In this document: in pieces, positions 1 through 7,172 of the stretch
Numbering within the stretch: position 1 is the stretch's first letter
How the letters are laid out: every line of letters starts with the position of its first letter
NCBI GenBank assembly: GCA_038523925.1
Contig: JBCBIY010000008.1
Coordinates: 62,001-126,000, forward strand
Direction: 5' to 3'
Length of the DNA stretch: 64,000 nucleotides
From: JBCBWG01 sp038523925
GTDB lineage: Bacteria; Pseudomonadota; Alphaproteobacteria; Rhizobiales; Hyphomicrobiaceae
Made by a program: the position numbers and the translations under genes
Notes under the pieces: generated by a model
What the model was told of the DNA's origin: nothing
The model's database searches: none
Seen by the model: the letters and a program-made list of their open reading frames with translations, nothing else

Positions 1-256
1 GCGCGCGGACCTTCGTCCCGAAGGTTTCGATCGCGGATTTTAGGCGCGCGCGGGTTGCGTTGCGCACGACGGTGACCTCAAAGCCAACTGCCTCCAGCGC
101 GCGGCCCATTCGGTCAGCATCGCGCACAGGGTTTACGAGCGGACTTTCGGCGTAGCTGCCATTGCCGATGACGAGCGCCATCCGCGCGCGCGGGTCGGCT
201 GCGCGCGCCGTCGCAAAGCAAACCAACACGCCGACCAATAGACAGAAAAGCCGCAT
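1..256 (-). CDS. Caspase-fold (peptidase C14-like) protein, N-terminal part, cut by window edge
   Basis: The first 85 residues of a leftward gene whose remainder lies outside the window. The ATG is followed by a short hydrophobic signal-like stretch ending in ATARAA, so the product is probably exported. The mature part begins with RMALVIGNGSYAESPL, then VNPVRDADRM, ALEAVGFEVT and a K/R-rich segment. This is the classic opening beta strand and helix of bacterial caspase-like proteins (xALVIGNxxY...L.NPxxDAxxM...L...GFEV). The catalytic His and Cys lie downstream and cannot be seen. It diverges from the TPP enzyme at 437, so both promoters must sit in the 180-bp gap. Confidence 0.8.
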   Translation of the reverse strand, partial: MRLFCLLVGVLVCFATARAADPRARMALVIGNGSYAESPLVNPVRDADRMGRALEAVGFEVTVVRNATRARLKSAIETFGTKVRA

Positions 257-436
257 CGCCGCCTCGACAGCCTTGGCCCCAGACAAGCCCCGTGCATAGA
301 CTGAGTCGACACATCTTCCGGGCCCCGAAGGTCACAACGCGGGCCTGATCGCCCCCCGATTGCCGGGCGCACGCCGTTCAGCCTTTCGGGTCAAGCGACC
401 ACGCCCAACCCGGATGCGTTCTAGGAGACGTTTTCC

Positions 437-2095
437 ATGCCCCACGCCGGCCGTCAGCTCATCGCCGAACTCGAGGCGCGCGGCGCTTCCGCCATCTTCA
501 CCGTCCCGGGCGAGAGCTTTCTTGCAGCGCTCGACGGGATGCACACGGCAAGCACCATCCGGCCGATCGTTTGCCGGCAGGAAGGCGGCGCCGCGATGAT
601 GGCGGATGCCTGGGGCAAGGTCACTGGGGCGCCTGGCATTTGCTTCGTGACGCGCGGTCCGGGGCTCGCAAATGCGATGAGCGGGCTGCACGTGGCGCAG
701 CAGGATTCCACCCCGGTGATCCTCTTCCTCGGCCTGCCAGCCTCACAGACAGAAGACCGCGAAGCGTTTCAAGAGATCGAGACGAAGGGCCTGCTCAGCA
801 CCTACGTGAAGTGGGCCGCGGTCATTCGCGATGCCGCCCGCATCCCCGAGTACGTTTCACGCGCGTATCATGTCGCCATGAGCGGCCGCCGCGGACCGGT
901 CGTGCTTGGCCTGCCGGAAGACATGCTCGCCGGCGACATGCCGGAGCCTGCGCCAGCCCGCCTGCCGGCCGAAGTTGCCGCCGCACCGCGGCCAAGCGAC
1001 ATGGCAGCGCTGGCGGAGCGCCTTGCGAAGGCTGAGCGTCCCCTTGTGATCGCAGGCGGGTCTGGCTGGAGCAGCGACGTTCGCACCCAGCTCCAGACGT
1101 TCGCGCGCGCGCAGGCCATCCCGCTCGCCTCAAGTTTCAGGACCCAGGATTTCATCGATAACCAGGATCCGTCGTACGCCGGGTCGGTCGGCATCGGCCT
1201 CGACAAATCGCTCGCCGACGCCGTGCGCGACAGCGACCTTCTGATCGCAATCGGCTCGCGCCTCGGCGAGATCACGACCGGCGGTTACACGCTTGTTGAT
1301 AGCCCCTACCCAAAGCAACCGCTCGTCCACGTCCACGCTGACCCGGACGAACTGGGCACGGTCTACGTGCCGGAACTCGCGATCAACGCGACGTCCGCAT
1401 CGTTCGTCGCGGCTCTCTCAGAGCTTGAGATCCGGGGCGACGTGGCCCGTCGGCAGCCGCGCGTGGAAGCGCTCCACGCGGCATACCTGCGGTCCATCGC
1501 ACCCGTCGACGTGCCGGGGGATGTCGCCCTCGACCGCGTGATCGCGCAGCTTTCCGAGGCGCTGCCGGATGATGCGATCGTCACGAACGGGGCCGGCAAC
1601 TACGCAGCCTTCCTCAACCGCTTCTATCAGTATCGCGGCTATCCAACGCAGCTTGCGCCGACGAGCGGCTCGATGGGCTATGGCGTGCCCGCGGCGATCG
1701 CCGCCAAACTTGCGCATCCCGACCGGCCGGTCGTGGCGTTTGCCGGCGACGGCTGCTTCATGATGACCAGCCAGGAACTCGCAACCGCCATGCAGTACGA
1801 CCTCGCGATCGTCATCGTGGTCGTCAACAACGGGATGTATGGCACCATCCGGATGCATCAGGAGCGCGAGTACCCGGCGCGGGAAGTTGCAACAGCGCTC
1901 ACCAACCCGGACTTCGCGAAGTTTGCCGAAAGCTTTGGAGCCCACGGCGAGACGGTGACGCGCACCGACGGGTTCAAGCCGGCACTGGATCGCGCATTGG
2001 CCGCCGGCCGCGCGGCACTTATTGAGCTGAAAACCGATCCGGAAGCGATCACACCACGGCAAACGCTGAGCCAAATTCGAAGCGCCGCGACTTAA
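437..2095 (+). CDS. Thiamine-pyrophosphate-dependent acetolactate-synthase-like enzyme
   Basis: A 552-residue member of the TPP-dependent acetohydroxyacid synthase / benzoylformate decarboxylase superfamily. The N-terminal domain carries the activating Glu in VPGESFLAAL. The C-terminal domain carries the TPP/Mg motif, starting at AGDGCFMM and ending at VVNNGMYGT. GGAGACG lies 7 nt before the ATG and supports this start. No regulatory subunit is adjacent. The biosynthetic large subunit with its own partner lies elsewhere in the window (41149-42915), so this is probably a separate decarboxylase or carboligase. The substrate cannot be told from sequence; related genes are often labelled acetolactate synthase large subunit without experimental support. 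Confidence 0.88.
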   Translation: MPHAGRQLIAELEARGASAIFTVPGESFLAALDGMHTASTIRPIVCRQEGGAAMMADAWGKVTGAPGICFVTRGPGLANAMSGLHVAQQDSTPVILFLGLPASQTEDREAFQEIETKGLLSTYVKWAAVIRDAARIPEYVSRAYHVAMSGRRGPVVLGLPEDMLAGDMPEPAPARLPAEVAAAPRPSDMAALAERLAKAERPLVIAGGSGWSSDVRTQLQTFARAQAIPLASSFRTQDFIDNQDPSYAGSVGIGLDKSLADAVRDSDLLIAIGSRLGEITTGGYTLVDSPYPKQPLVHVHADPDELGTVYVPELAINATSASFVAALSELEIRGDVARRQPRVEALHAAYLRSIAPVDVPGDVALDRVIAQLSEALPDDAIVTNGAGNYAAFLNRFYQYRGYPTQLAPTSGSMGYGVPAAIAAKLAHPDRPVVAFAGDGCFMMTSQELATAMQYDLAIVIVVVNNGMYGTIRMHQEREYPAREVATALTNPDFAKFAESFGAHGETVTRTDGFKPALDRALAAGRAALIELKTDPEAITPRQTLSQIRSAAT

Positions 2096-2469
2096 GTGCT
2101 GCCGAATTTTTGGGCTGTGACCGCGTCTGGATTAGGGGACCCGGTTGAACCGACCTGATTGGGCCACGCCTTCCGCGAATAGATGGCCGGTCTTAATAAC
2201 CCGCAGGCGCGCATAAATTTTCAATGCGCGCGTCGATCGTCCGAATGCAGACCAGTTTTGAAATCGATAAGCGTGCGGAATTATTATGCGCCAAGCCCTT
2301 GATTTAAAAGGAACAACCGGTTCGCTGCGGATTAACGAAATGGAAATAAGCGTGGTTGAAATCCGGTTAAATTAATACCTCGGCAGTTAAGTCTGAAGGG
2401 GCTTTGAAATAGACAAACAGACTATTACCGCGTATCACTTGCCTCATCGGATCGGACGAGTTGAGCGGT
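2096..2469. other. AT-rich intergenic region, 374 bp
   Basis: No convincing gene lies here. The stretch is clearly richer in A and T than its neighbours, with runs such as TTAATAA, TAAATTTT, GATTTAAAAG and TTAAATTAATA. It holds one good sigma-70-like promoter (2258-2287) pointing at the small gene at 2470, which implies a leader of about 175 nt. A small RNA or a structured leader is possible; I recognise no riboswitch. Confidence 0.5.
2258..2287 (+). promoter_or_regulatory. Candidate sigma-70-type promoter
   Basis: TTGAAA at 2258-2263 and TATTAT at 2282-2287 are separated by 18 bp, and each box matches its consensus at 5 of 6 positions. Transcription would start near 2294 and could run to the terminator at 2689-2718, giving an RNA of about 425 nt that carries the small membrane-protein gene. 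This is a sequence match only. Confidence 0.4.
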
Positions 2470-2655
2470 ATGGACCTCCAGGCATCAAAAACACGACAAA
2501 GCTCAAGAGGGTATGTGACCTTCTTTGCTTTCGTCTGTTTTGCCCTCGCAGGCGGCCTGCTTATCTCGAAAGCAATCACTGGCGGCGCGGAGCAATACGC
2601 AGCCCCGGTTAATCAGGTTTCCGCAAGTAGCATCGCCATGGTGCTCGCGAATTAG
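2470..2655 (+). CDS. Small single-pass membrane protein, unknown function
   Basis: A 61-residue product if read from the ATG at 2470; a TTG three codons earlier is the alternative start. The first 18 residues are polar and basic. They are followed by one hydrophobic segment (FFAFVCFALAGGLLI) and a short polar tail of about 30 residues, the pattern of a small bitopic inner-membrane protein. A strong intrinsic terminator follows 33 bp after the stop codon and a candidate promoter lies about 180 bp upstream, so it looks like an independent transcript. I do not recognise the family. The ribosome binding site is weak. Confidence 0.5.
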   Translation: MDLQASKTRQSSRGYVTFFAFVCFALAGGLLISKAITGGAEQYAAPVNQVSASSIAMVLAN

Positions 2656-2688
2656 ACTTTTCCCGTTCTCTCGCTCTCTCACCTCTAA

Positions 2689-2718
2689 CCCTTCCGGTTC
2701 CCACCGGGAGGGTTTTTT
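2689..2718 (+). terminator. Rho-independent terminator
   Basis: A 10-bp stem (CCCTTCCGGT paired with ACCGGGAGGG, one G-U pair) with the 4-nt loop TCCC is followed directly by six T. It ends the transcript of the small membrane protein just before the convergent DapA-family gene. Confidence 0.88.
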
Positions 2719-2761
2719 CTTTGGCAAAGATGTGAGGCGTCCTAGCGCGCGCCGGCGCGTG

Positions 2762-3709
2762 TCAGGCGCCAATTGAGATGCGCATCCGGAAGCCCGTCTC
2801 ATCTTCAAGCGCGGCAATCGCGGCCGATGCCACGTCCGCGTCCAGCGTCTCAAGCGGCGGGCGGGGTACGGCCCACATCGGGTCATCACGGTAGTGCGCG
2901 ATCATCGCCTTAACAACTGGCACGAGCGGATGGGCCTGCACGCCGGCCCGGACAGCCGATACCTTCACCTGCTCTTCTTCAGCCGCGCTTACGTCGCCCC
3001 GCTCCCACGCGTCGTAGACCACCCGCATCGAGCGCGCGTTAACGTTTGCTGAGGCTGAGATGACTCCGGCAGTGCCGGCCTGGAGGCCCTTCAGCAGGTA
3101 CCCCTCCGATCCCGGAAACAGATCGAAGCCCGGAAACGCATCGAGCATGGCCTGCATGTTCGCCCAGTCGCCGGATGAGTCTTTGAGCCCGACAACGGTA
3201 TCGGGAAACTCTTCGCGCAGGCGGCGGATCAGATCGAGCGAGAAGCCGACCGAGGACATCTGTGGGATGTGATAGAGATAAATGCGGAGGTCGTCGTCGT
3301 CGGTCTGTTCGATGACTTCGGCGAAATACCGCAACAGCCCCTCGTCGCTAGGGTTCTTGTAATAGAACGGCGGCAGCATCAGCACGCCGGGACAGCCGAG
3401 GTCGACCGCGTGCTGGTTGAGCATGACGGTGTCGGCGACCGAGCACATGCCGGTCCCGGGCATGAGCTGCTTTGGTTCAATGCCGGCCTCGACGAGGTCT
3501 TCCAGCAGCTCCATGCGCTCATCAAGGCCAATGGCGTTGCCCTCGCTCGTCGTCCCAAACGGCGCGAGCCCATGGCAACCATCCTCGATCAGCCACGTCG
3601 CATGCTCGACGAACTTTGCGCTATCGGGCGCGCCGTCCTGATCGAACGGCGTCGCAACTGGCGCGATCACGCCTTTGAATGGCCCGGTCGGCTTCTCGGC
3701 CATCGGCAT
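2762..3709 (-). CDS. Dihydrodipicolinate synthase (DapA/NanA) family aldolase or dehydratase
   Basis: A 315-residue TIM-barrel protein of the DapA/N-acetylneuraminate lyase family. The pyruvate-binding motif is GTTSEG (52-57), the catalytic Tyr lies in YLYHIP (Y146), and the Schiff-base lysine in VVGLKDSSGD (K176). AAGAGGA ends 1 nt before the ATG and supports this start. The family covers lysine biosynthesis, sialic and sugar-acid aldolases and dehydratases. The PFYYKNPSDEGLLRYF stretch and the absence of other lysine genes nearby suggest a catabolic 2-keto acid aldolase or dehydratase rather than DapA itself, but the substrate is unknown. A GST gene lies upstream on the same strand (72-bp gap). 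Confidence 0.87.
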   Translation of the reverse strand: MPMAEKPTGPFKGVIAPVATPFDQDGAPDSAKFVEHATWLIEDGCHGLAPFGTTSEGNAIGLDERMELLEDLVEAGIEPKQLMPGTGMCSVADTVMLNQHAVDLGCPGVLMLPPFYYKNPSDEGLLRYFAEVIEQTDDDDLRIYLYHIPQMSSVGFSLDLIRRLREEFPDTVVGLKDSSGDWANMQAMLDAFPGFDLFPGSEGYLLKGLQAGTAGVISASANVNARSMRVVYDAWERGDVSAAEEEQVKVSAVRAGVQAHPLVPVVKAMIAHYRDDPMWAVPRPPLETLDADVASAAIAALEDETGFRMRISIGA

Positions 3710-3781
3710 GTCCTCTTGACGTCACGGTGAGCCGCCACGCGACCCGTTGGAAATTCGACGTGGGCGCTCTCGCCCGACAGG

Positions 3782-4414
3782 TTACGGCCGCGGAATGCCG
3801 GCTGCTTGCAGAACCGGCACGTGGTAGCCCTTTTCAACTGCGGGCCGGTCGGCCAGTTCCTCATACCAGCGCTTCACGTTCGCAAAGTCGTTCAGGTCGA
3901 TCCCCTGCCACTCGAAGCGCGAGCACCATGGCCAGATCGCCATATCCGCGATCGAGTAGTCGCCCGCCACATGGCCTGACTTGCCAAGCTGCGTATCGAG
4001 GACACCGTAGAGCCGCTTTGCTTCATTCGTGAAGCGTTCTTCGGCGTAGGGCGCCTTGCCCTTGTTGAACTTCACAAAGTGATGGACCTGGCCAAGCATC
4101 GGACCGAAGCCCGCCATCTGCCACATCAGCCATTCGATGCAGCGCATGCGCGCCTCGCCATCCCGCGGCAGAAACTCACCTGTCTTGTCGGCGAGATAAA
4201 TCATGATCGCGCCCGACTCGAACAGCGAGATGCCGGTATCCTGATCGACGATGGCGGGAATCTTGTTGTTCGGCGCGATCTGGAGAAATTCCGGCGCGAA
4301 CTGCTGATCCTTCGTGATGTCGATTGCGTGCACGTTGTAGGAGAGCCCGAGCTCTTCGAGCAGGATGGAGACCTTGCGCCCGTTTGGCGTCGACCACGTA
4401 TAGAAATCGATCAT
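3782..4414 (-). CDS. Glutathione S-transferase, YfcG/YghU-like (Nu class)
   Basis: A 210-residue two-domain GST. The N-terminal thioredoxin-like domain begins MIDFYTWSTPNGRKV. The TPNG motif is typical of the Nu-class disulfide-bond oxidoreductases YfcG and YghU, where Thr and Asn bind glutathione. It continues with NNKIPAIVD and LFESGAIMIYLA, the cis-Pro and glutathione gamma-Glu sites. The helical C-terminal half holds the SIADMAIWPW structural motif. I chose the ATG at 4414; an in-frame TTG at 4453 would add 13 polar residues that do not fit the family. Likely a cytoplasmic disulfide reductase. Confidence 0.88.
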   Translation of the reverse strand: MIDFYTWSTPNGRKVSILLEELGLSYNVHAIDITKDQQFAPEFLQIAPNNKIPAIVDQDTGISLFESGAIMIYLADKTGEFLPRDGEARMRCIEWLMWQMAGFGPMLGQVHHFVKFNKGKAPYAEERFTNEAKRLYGVLDTQLGKSGHVAGDYSIADMAIWPWCSRFEWQGIDLNDFANVKRWYEELADRPAVEKGYHVPVLQAAGIPRP

Positions 4415-4485
4415 CGGTTCTGGGTCCTGCTCGTCTTGCCGCGTTTGGCTCAAAGCCTAACGCAACGGCTCGACGCTGCAAGCTT

Positions 4486-5769
4486 TCACTGTCCGCCGCC
4501 CACCTCAACAGCGCGCGCGTTTGCGGCCGGCGCGTCGCCTGCCGTTGTGACCGACAAGGTAAACCCCGCCCGTTGGAGCGCCGCGACCGTGTCATCAAGG
4601 TGGCTTCGGTCGCGCGTCTCAACCACAACCTCAAGCAGGGCTGCTTTCGCGGGCAGGTCTGAAAATGTGCGCTGGTGGGCGACTTCAACGATATTCGCGC
4701 CTGCTGATCCGATCGTCTCGGCGACGCGCGCAAGCTGCCCCGGCCGATCCTGGAGGTCGATTGCAAGCTCGGCAAGACGGCCGGCCCGCGCCATCTGACG
4801 GGTCAGCACACTCGCCAGCAGGCGCAGATCAATATTACCCCCGCAGAGAACAAGACCAACCTTCCGGCCGCGGTACCGGCCGGGGTCTGATGCGATTGCC
4901 GCAAGCCCCGCAGCGCCCGCGCCTTCAACGAGTGTCTTTTCGATTTCCAGGAGTTCGGCAATCGACGCTTCCAATTGCGCCTCTGAGACCAGGACGACGT
5001 CGTCGACGACGTCTTTCGCTATGGCAAGCGGCAGGGCGCCCGGCGCATTTACCGCAATGCCTTCTGCAAGCGTGTCGCTGCGTACCTCCCGCGCCGCAGC
5101 CTTTAGCGCGTTGAACATTGAGGGGCAGCGCGCGGCCTGAACGCCGACGACTTCGATGCCCGGCTTGATCGCCTTGGCAGCCGTAGCCATCCCGGCGATG
5201 AGGCCACCGCCGCCAATCGGCACAATCAGCACGTCGAGGTCTGGCACATCCTCAAGCATTTCGATCGCAATCGTCCCCTGCCCCGCGATGACGTCCGCAT
5301 CATCGTAAGGGTGCAGAAACGTGAGCCCGCCGTCCGCCTCTAGCGCGCGGGCATGCGCCGCGGCTGCTTCGAGCGTCGCGCCGGTGACCGTCACATCGGC
5401 GCCGAGGCGCCGTGTGTTCTCAATCTTCACGAATGGCGTGCCCTCGGGCATCACAATCTTCGCCGGCACGCCCAGCCGGCCCGCGTGATAGGCAACACCT
5501 TGCGCGTGATTGCCAGCCGACATCGCAATCACACCGCGGCGGCGCGCATCATCGTCGAGTTGCAGCAGACGATTGAGCGCACCGCGCTCTTTGAATGCGC
5601 CTGTGAATTGCAGGTTCTCAAACTTCAGCCAGATCTCAGCCCCATGCAGCGCACTCAGCGTCTCGCTGCGGTCCATTTCTGTGCGCCGGACCTGCCCCGC
5701 GATGCGCGCGGCTGCCGCACGAATGTCTGCAATCGTCACGGGCGCCGGGCCCGTCTCCGCTCGGCTCAT
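4486..5769 (-). CDS. ilvA: Threonine ammonia-lyase (threonine dehydratase) with C-terminal ACT domain
   Basis: A 427-residue PLP enzyme that converts threonine to 2-oxobutyrate and ammonia, the first committed step to isoleucine. The PLP lysine lies in FTGAFKERGA (K60), SAGNHAQG follows, and the phosphate-binding glycine loop is GGGGLIAG (186-193). About 75 C-terminal residues form an ACT domain (LAELAIDLQDRPGQLARV). The size and single ACT domain match the medium form that may be biosynthetic or catabolic, so the symbol is provisional. The start at 5769 is backed by GGAG about 7 nt upstream; ATG at 5781 is possible. CimA in this window offers a second route to the same product. Confidence 0.88.
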   Translation of the reverse strand: MSRAETGPAPVTIADIRAAAARIAGQVRRTEMDRSETLSALHGAEIWLKFENLQFTGAFKERGALNRLLQLDDDARRRGVIAMSAGNHAQGVAYHAGRLGVPAKIVMPEGTPFVKIENTRRLGADVTVTGATLEAAAAHARALEADGGLTFLHPYDDADVIAGQGTIAIEMLEDVPDLDVLIVPIGGGGLIAGMATAAKAIKPGIEVVGVQAARCPSMFNALKAAAREVRSDTLAEGIAVNAPGALPLAIAKDVVDDVVLVSEAQLEASIAELLEIEKTLVEGAGAAGLAAIASDPGRYRGRKVGLVLCGGNIDLRLLASVLTRQMARAGRLAELAIDLQDRPGQLARVAETIGSAGANIVEVAHQRTFSDLPAKAALLEVVVETRDRSHLDDTVAALQRAGFTLSVTTAGDAPAANARAVEVGGGQ

Positions 5770-5892
5770 GTCCTGCTCCATTCTCGCCGCGTGGCAGCCA
5801 CCGGCGCCGCGCACCTTGTGTGCGATCAGCCGGGGCGTCTATTAGCTCTGACATCACAAGTCGAGCAAAAGCCGCGCAGGGAGAGCTTTACG

Positions 5893-6780
5893 ATGGCGAA
5901 GGTCGCATTCATCGGTTTGGGCGTTATGGGTTACCCGATGGCCGGGCATCTTCTCAAGAAGGGCGGCCACGAGCTGACCGTCTACAACCGCACGCAGGCG
6001 AAAGCTGAGACGTGGGTTTCGGAGTACGGCTCGGGCACAGCGGCACCGACGCCGAAGGCCGCCGCAGACGGCGCCGACTTCGTGTTTTGCTGCGTCGGCA
6101 ATGACGAAGACCTGCGCTCGGTGACAACCGGCGACGACGGCGCCTTTCACGGCATCAAGTCCGGCGCGATCTTCATCGACAATACGACGGCATCCGCAAA
6201 CGTCGCCCGCGAGCTGGCCGTCGCCGCCAAGGACGGCGGCTTCGGCTTTCTCGATGCGCCTGTGTCGGGCGGGCAGGCCGGCGCTGAGAACGGCGTACTG
6301 ACCGTGATGGTCGGCGGCGAGCAATCAACGTTCGACACCGCGCAACCCGTCATCGACAACTATGCGCGCCAGGTCACCCGCATTGGCGAGGCCGGCGCGG
6401 GTCAGCTCTGCAAGGCCGTCAATCAGATTTGCATCGCAGGCCTCGTCCAGGGCCTCTCGGAAGGTCTGCACTTCGCGCAGAAGGCCGGCCTCGATATCCC
6501 AGCCGTCATGGACACGATCTCAAAGGGCGCAGCCGGCTCCTGGCAGATGGAGAACCGCTGGAAGACGATGGATGACGGCCACTATGAACACGGGTTCGCC
6601 GTCGACTGGATGCGCAAGGACCTGGACATCGCGCTCGCGGAAGCGCGCCAGAACGGGGCGAGCCTGCCAGTCGCAGCGCTCGTCGATCAGTTCTATTCAG
6701 AAGTCCAGAAGATGGGTGGCAGCCGCTGGGACACGTCGAGCCTGCTCGCGCGGCTCAACAATGCCGATAAAAAGGGCTGA
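5893..6780 (+). CDS. NAD(P)-dependent 3-hydroxyisobutyrate-dehydrogenase-family oxidoreductase
   Basis: A 295-residue beta-hydroxyacid dehydrogenase. The Rossmann motif GLGVMGYPMAGHL (8-20) is followed by YNRT. The substrate motif is DAPVSGGQAGAENG (121-134), and the catalytic Lys lies in GAGQLCKAVNQ (K174, with N177). GGGAGAG lies about 7 nt before this ATG, and upstream in-frame sequence is antisense to the threonine ammonia-lyase, so it is not part of the protein. Candidate substrates include 3-hydroxyisobutyrate, tartronate semialdehyde and succinic semialdehyde; the sequence does not decide. It diverges from ilvA, and a hairpin follows it. Confidence 0.9.
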   Translation: MAKVAFIGLGVMGYPMAGHLLKKGGHELTVYNRTQAKAETWVSEYGSGTAAPTPKAAADGADFVFCCVGNDEDLRSVTTGDDGAFHGIKSGAIFIDNTTASANVARELAVAAKDGGFGFLDAPVSGGQAGAENGVLTVMVGGEQSTFDTAQPVIDNYARQVTRIGEAGAGQLCKAVNQICIAGLVQGLSEGLHFAQKAGLDIPAVMDTISKGAAGSWQMENRWKTMDDGHYEHGFAVDWMRKDLDIALAEARQNGASLPVAALVDQFYSEVQKMGGSRWDTSSLLARLNNADKKG

Positions 6781-6808
6781 GCTGCCGGCTCAACGAGGCA
6801 GGCGAAGG

Positions 6809-6844
6809 ATGGCGAGGCGCCGTCCCCCAACGGCGCCTCACCAT
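6809..6844 (+). terminator. Hairpin after the dehydrogenase gene, probable terminator
   Basis: Two 14-nt arms (6809-6822 and 6831-6844) pair with a single mismatch around an 8-nt loop, 28 bp after the stop codon. There is no T tract, so it may stabilise the 3' end or need Rho rather than act as a classical terminator. Confidence 0.55.
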
Positions 6845-6977
6845 CAAGCCCCTCGGCCTGATGACAAGGACACTGCCAGATCGCGCTGAAGACCGCTCTA
6901 AGCGCGACCGCTCAATTTGAATTAACTTTGCCGGCGCAGGCCGACGGCTTGCGACCCGCTCAAACCGGAGGCGTCTT

Positions 6978-7172
6978 ATGGGCATCGACATGAAAACCGC
7001 GCGGCCTGCGAACCTTGGCGGCCACGACGTGCCCGCCGACCGGCGCGAGGCCATGGCGCCGTTGATCAAACGGCTTGAGACGGTGGCCGGCGAGACCAGT
7101 GACATGCTGCCGTTTTCAGCCGATGGCAGCGACATGCAGCGGGTCATGCGCGCGGACCTCGCAAAGCGATGA
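6978..7172 (+). CDS. 64-residue protein translationally coupled to an amidase
   Basis: A short soluble protein with GGAGG 6 nt before its ATG. Its stop overlaps the amidase start (ATGA), so the two are made together. The second half (VPADRREAMAPLIKRLETVA then DMLPF and RVMRADL) is predicted helical. Small partner subunits encoded just before amidase-signature enzymes are known from GatC with GatA and AtzG with AtzE. By position and size this may be an equivalent, but I see no clear sequence match to either, so the role is inferred from context. Confidence 0.65.
   Translation: MGIDMKTARPANLGGHDVPADRREAMAPLIKRLETVAGETSDMLPFSADGSDMQRVMRADLAKR

Noticed and set aside
1418..2074. A 218-codon minus-strand frame opposite the TPP enzyme
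   Set aside because: Antisense shadow with no domain and a weak start.
2762..3709. True dihydrodipicolinate synthase (dapA) of lysine synthesis
   Set aside because: Family motifs fit, but the neighbours and the family's breadth do not support lysine synthesis, so it is left at family level.
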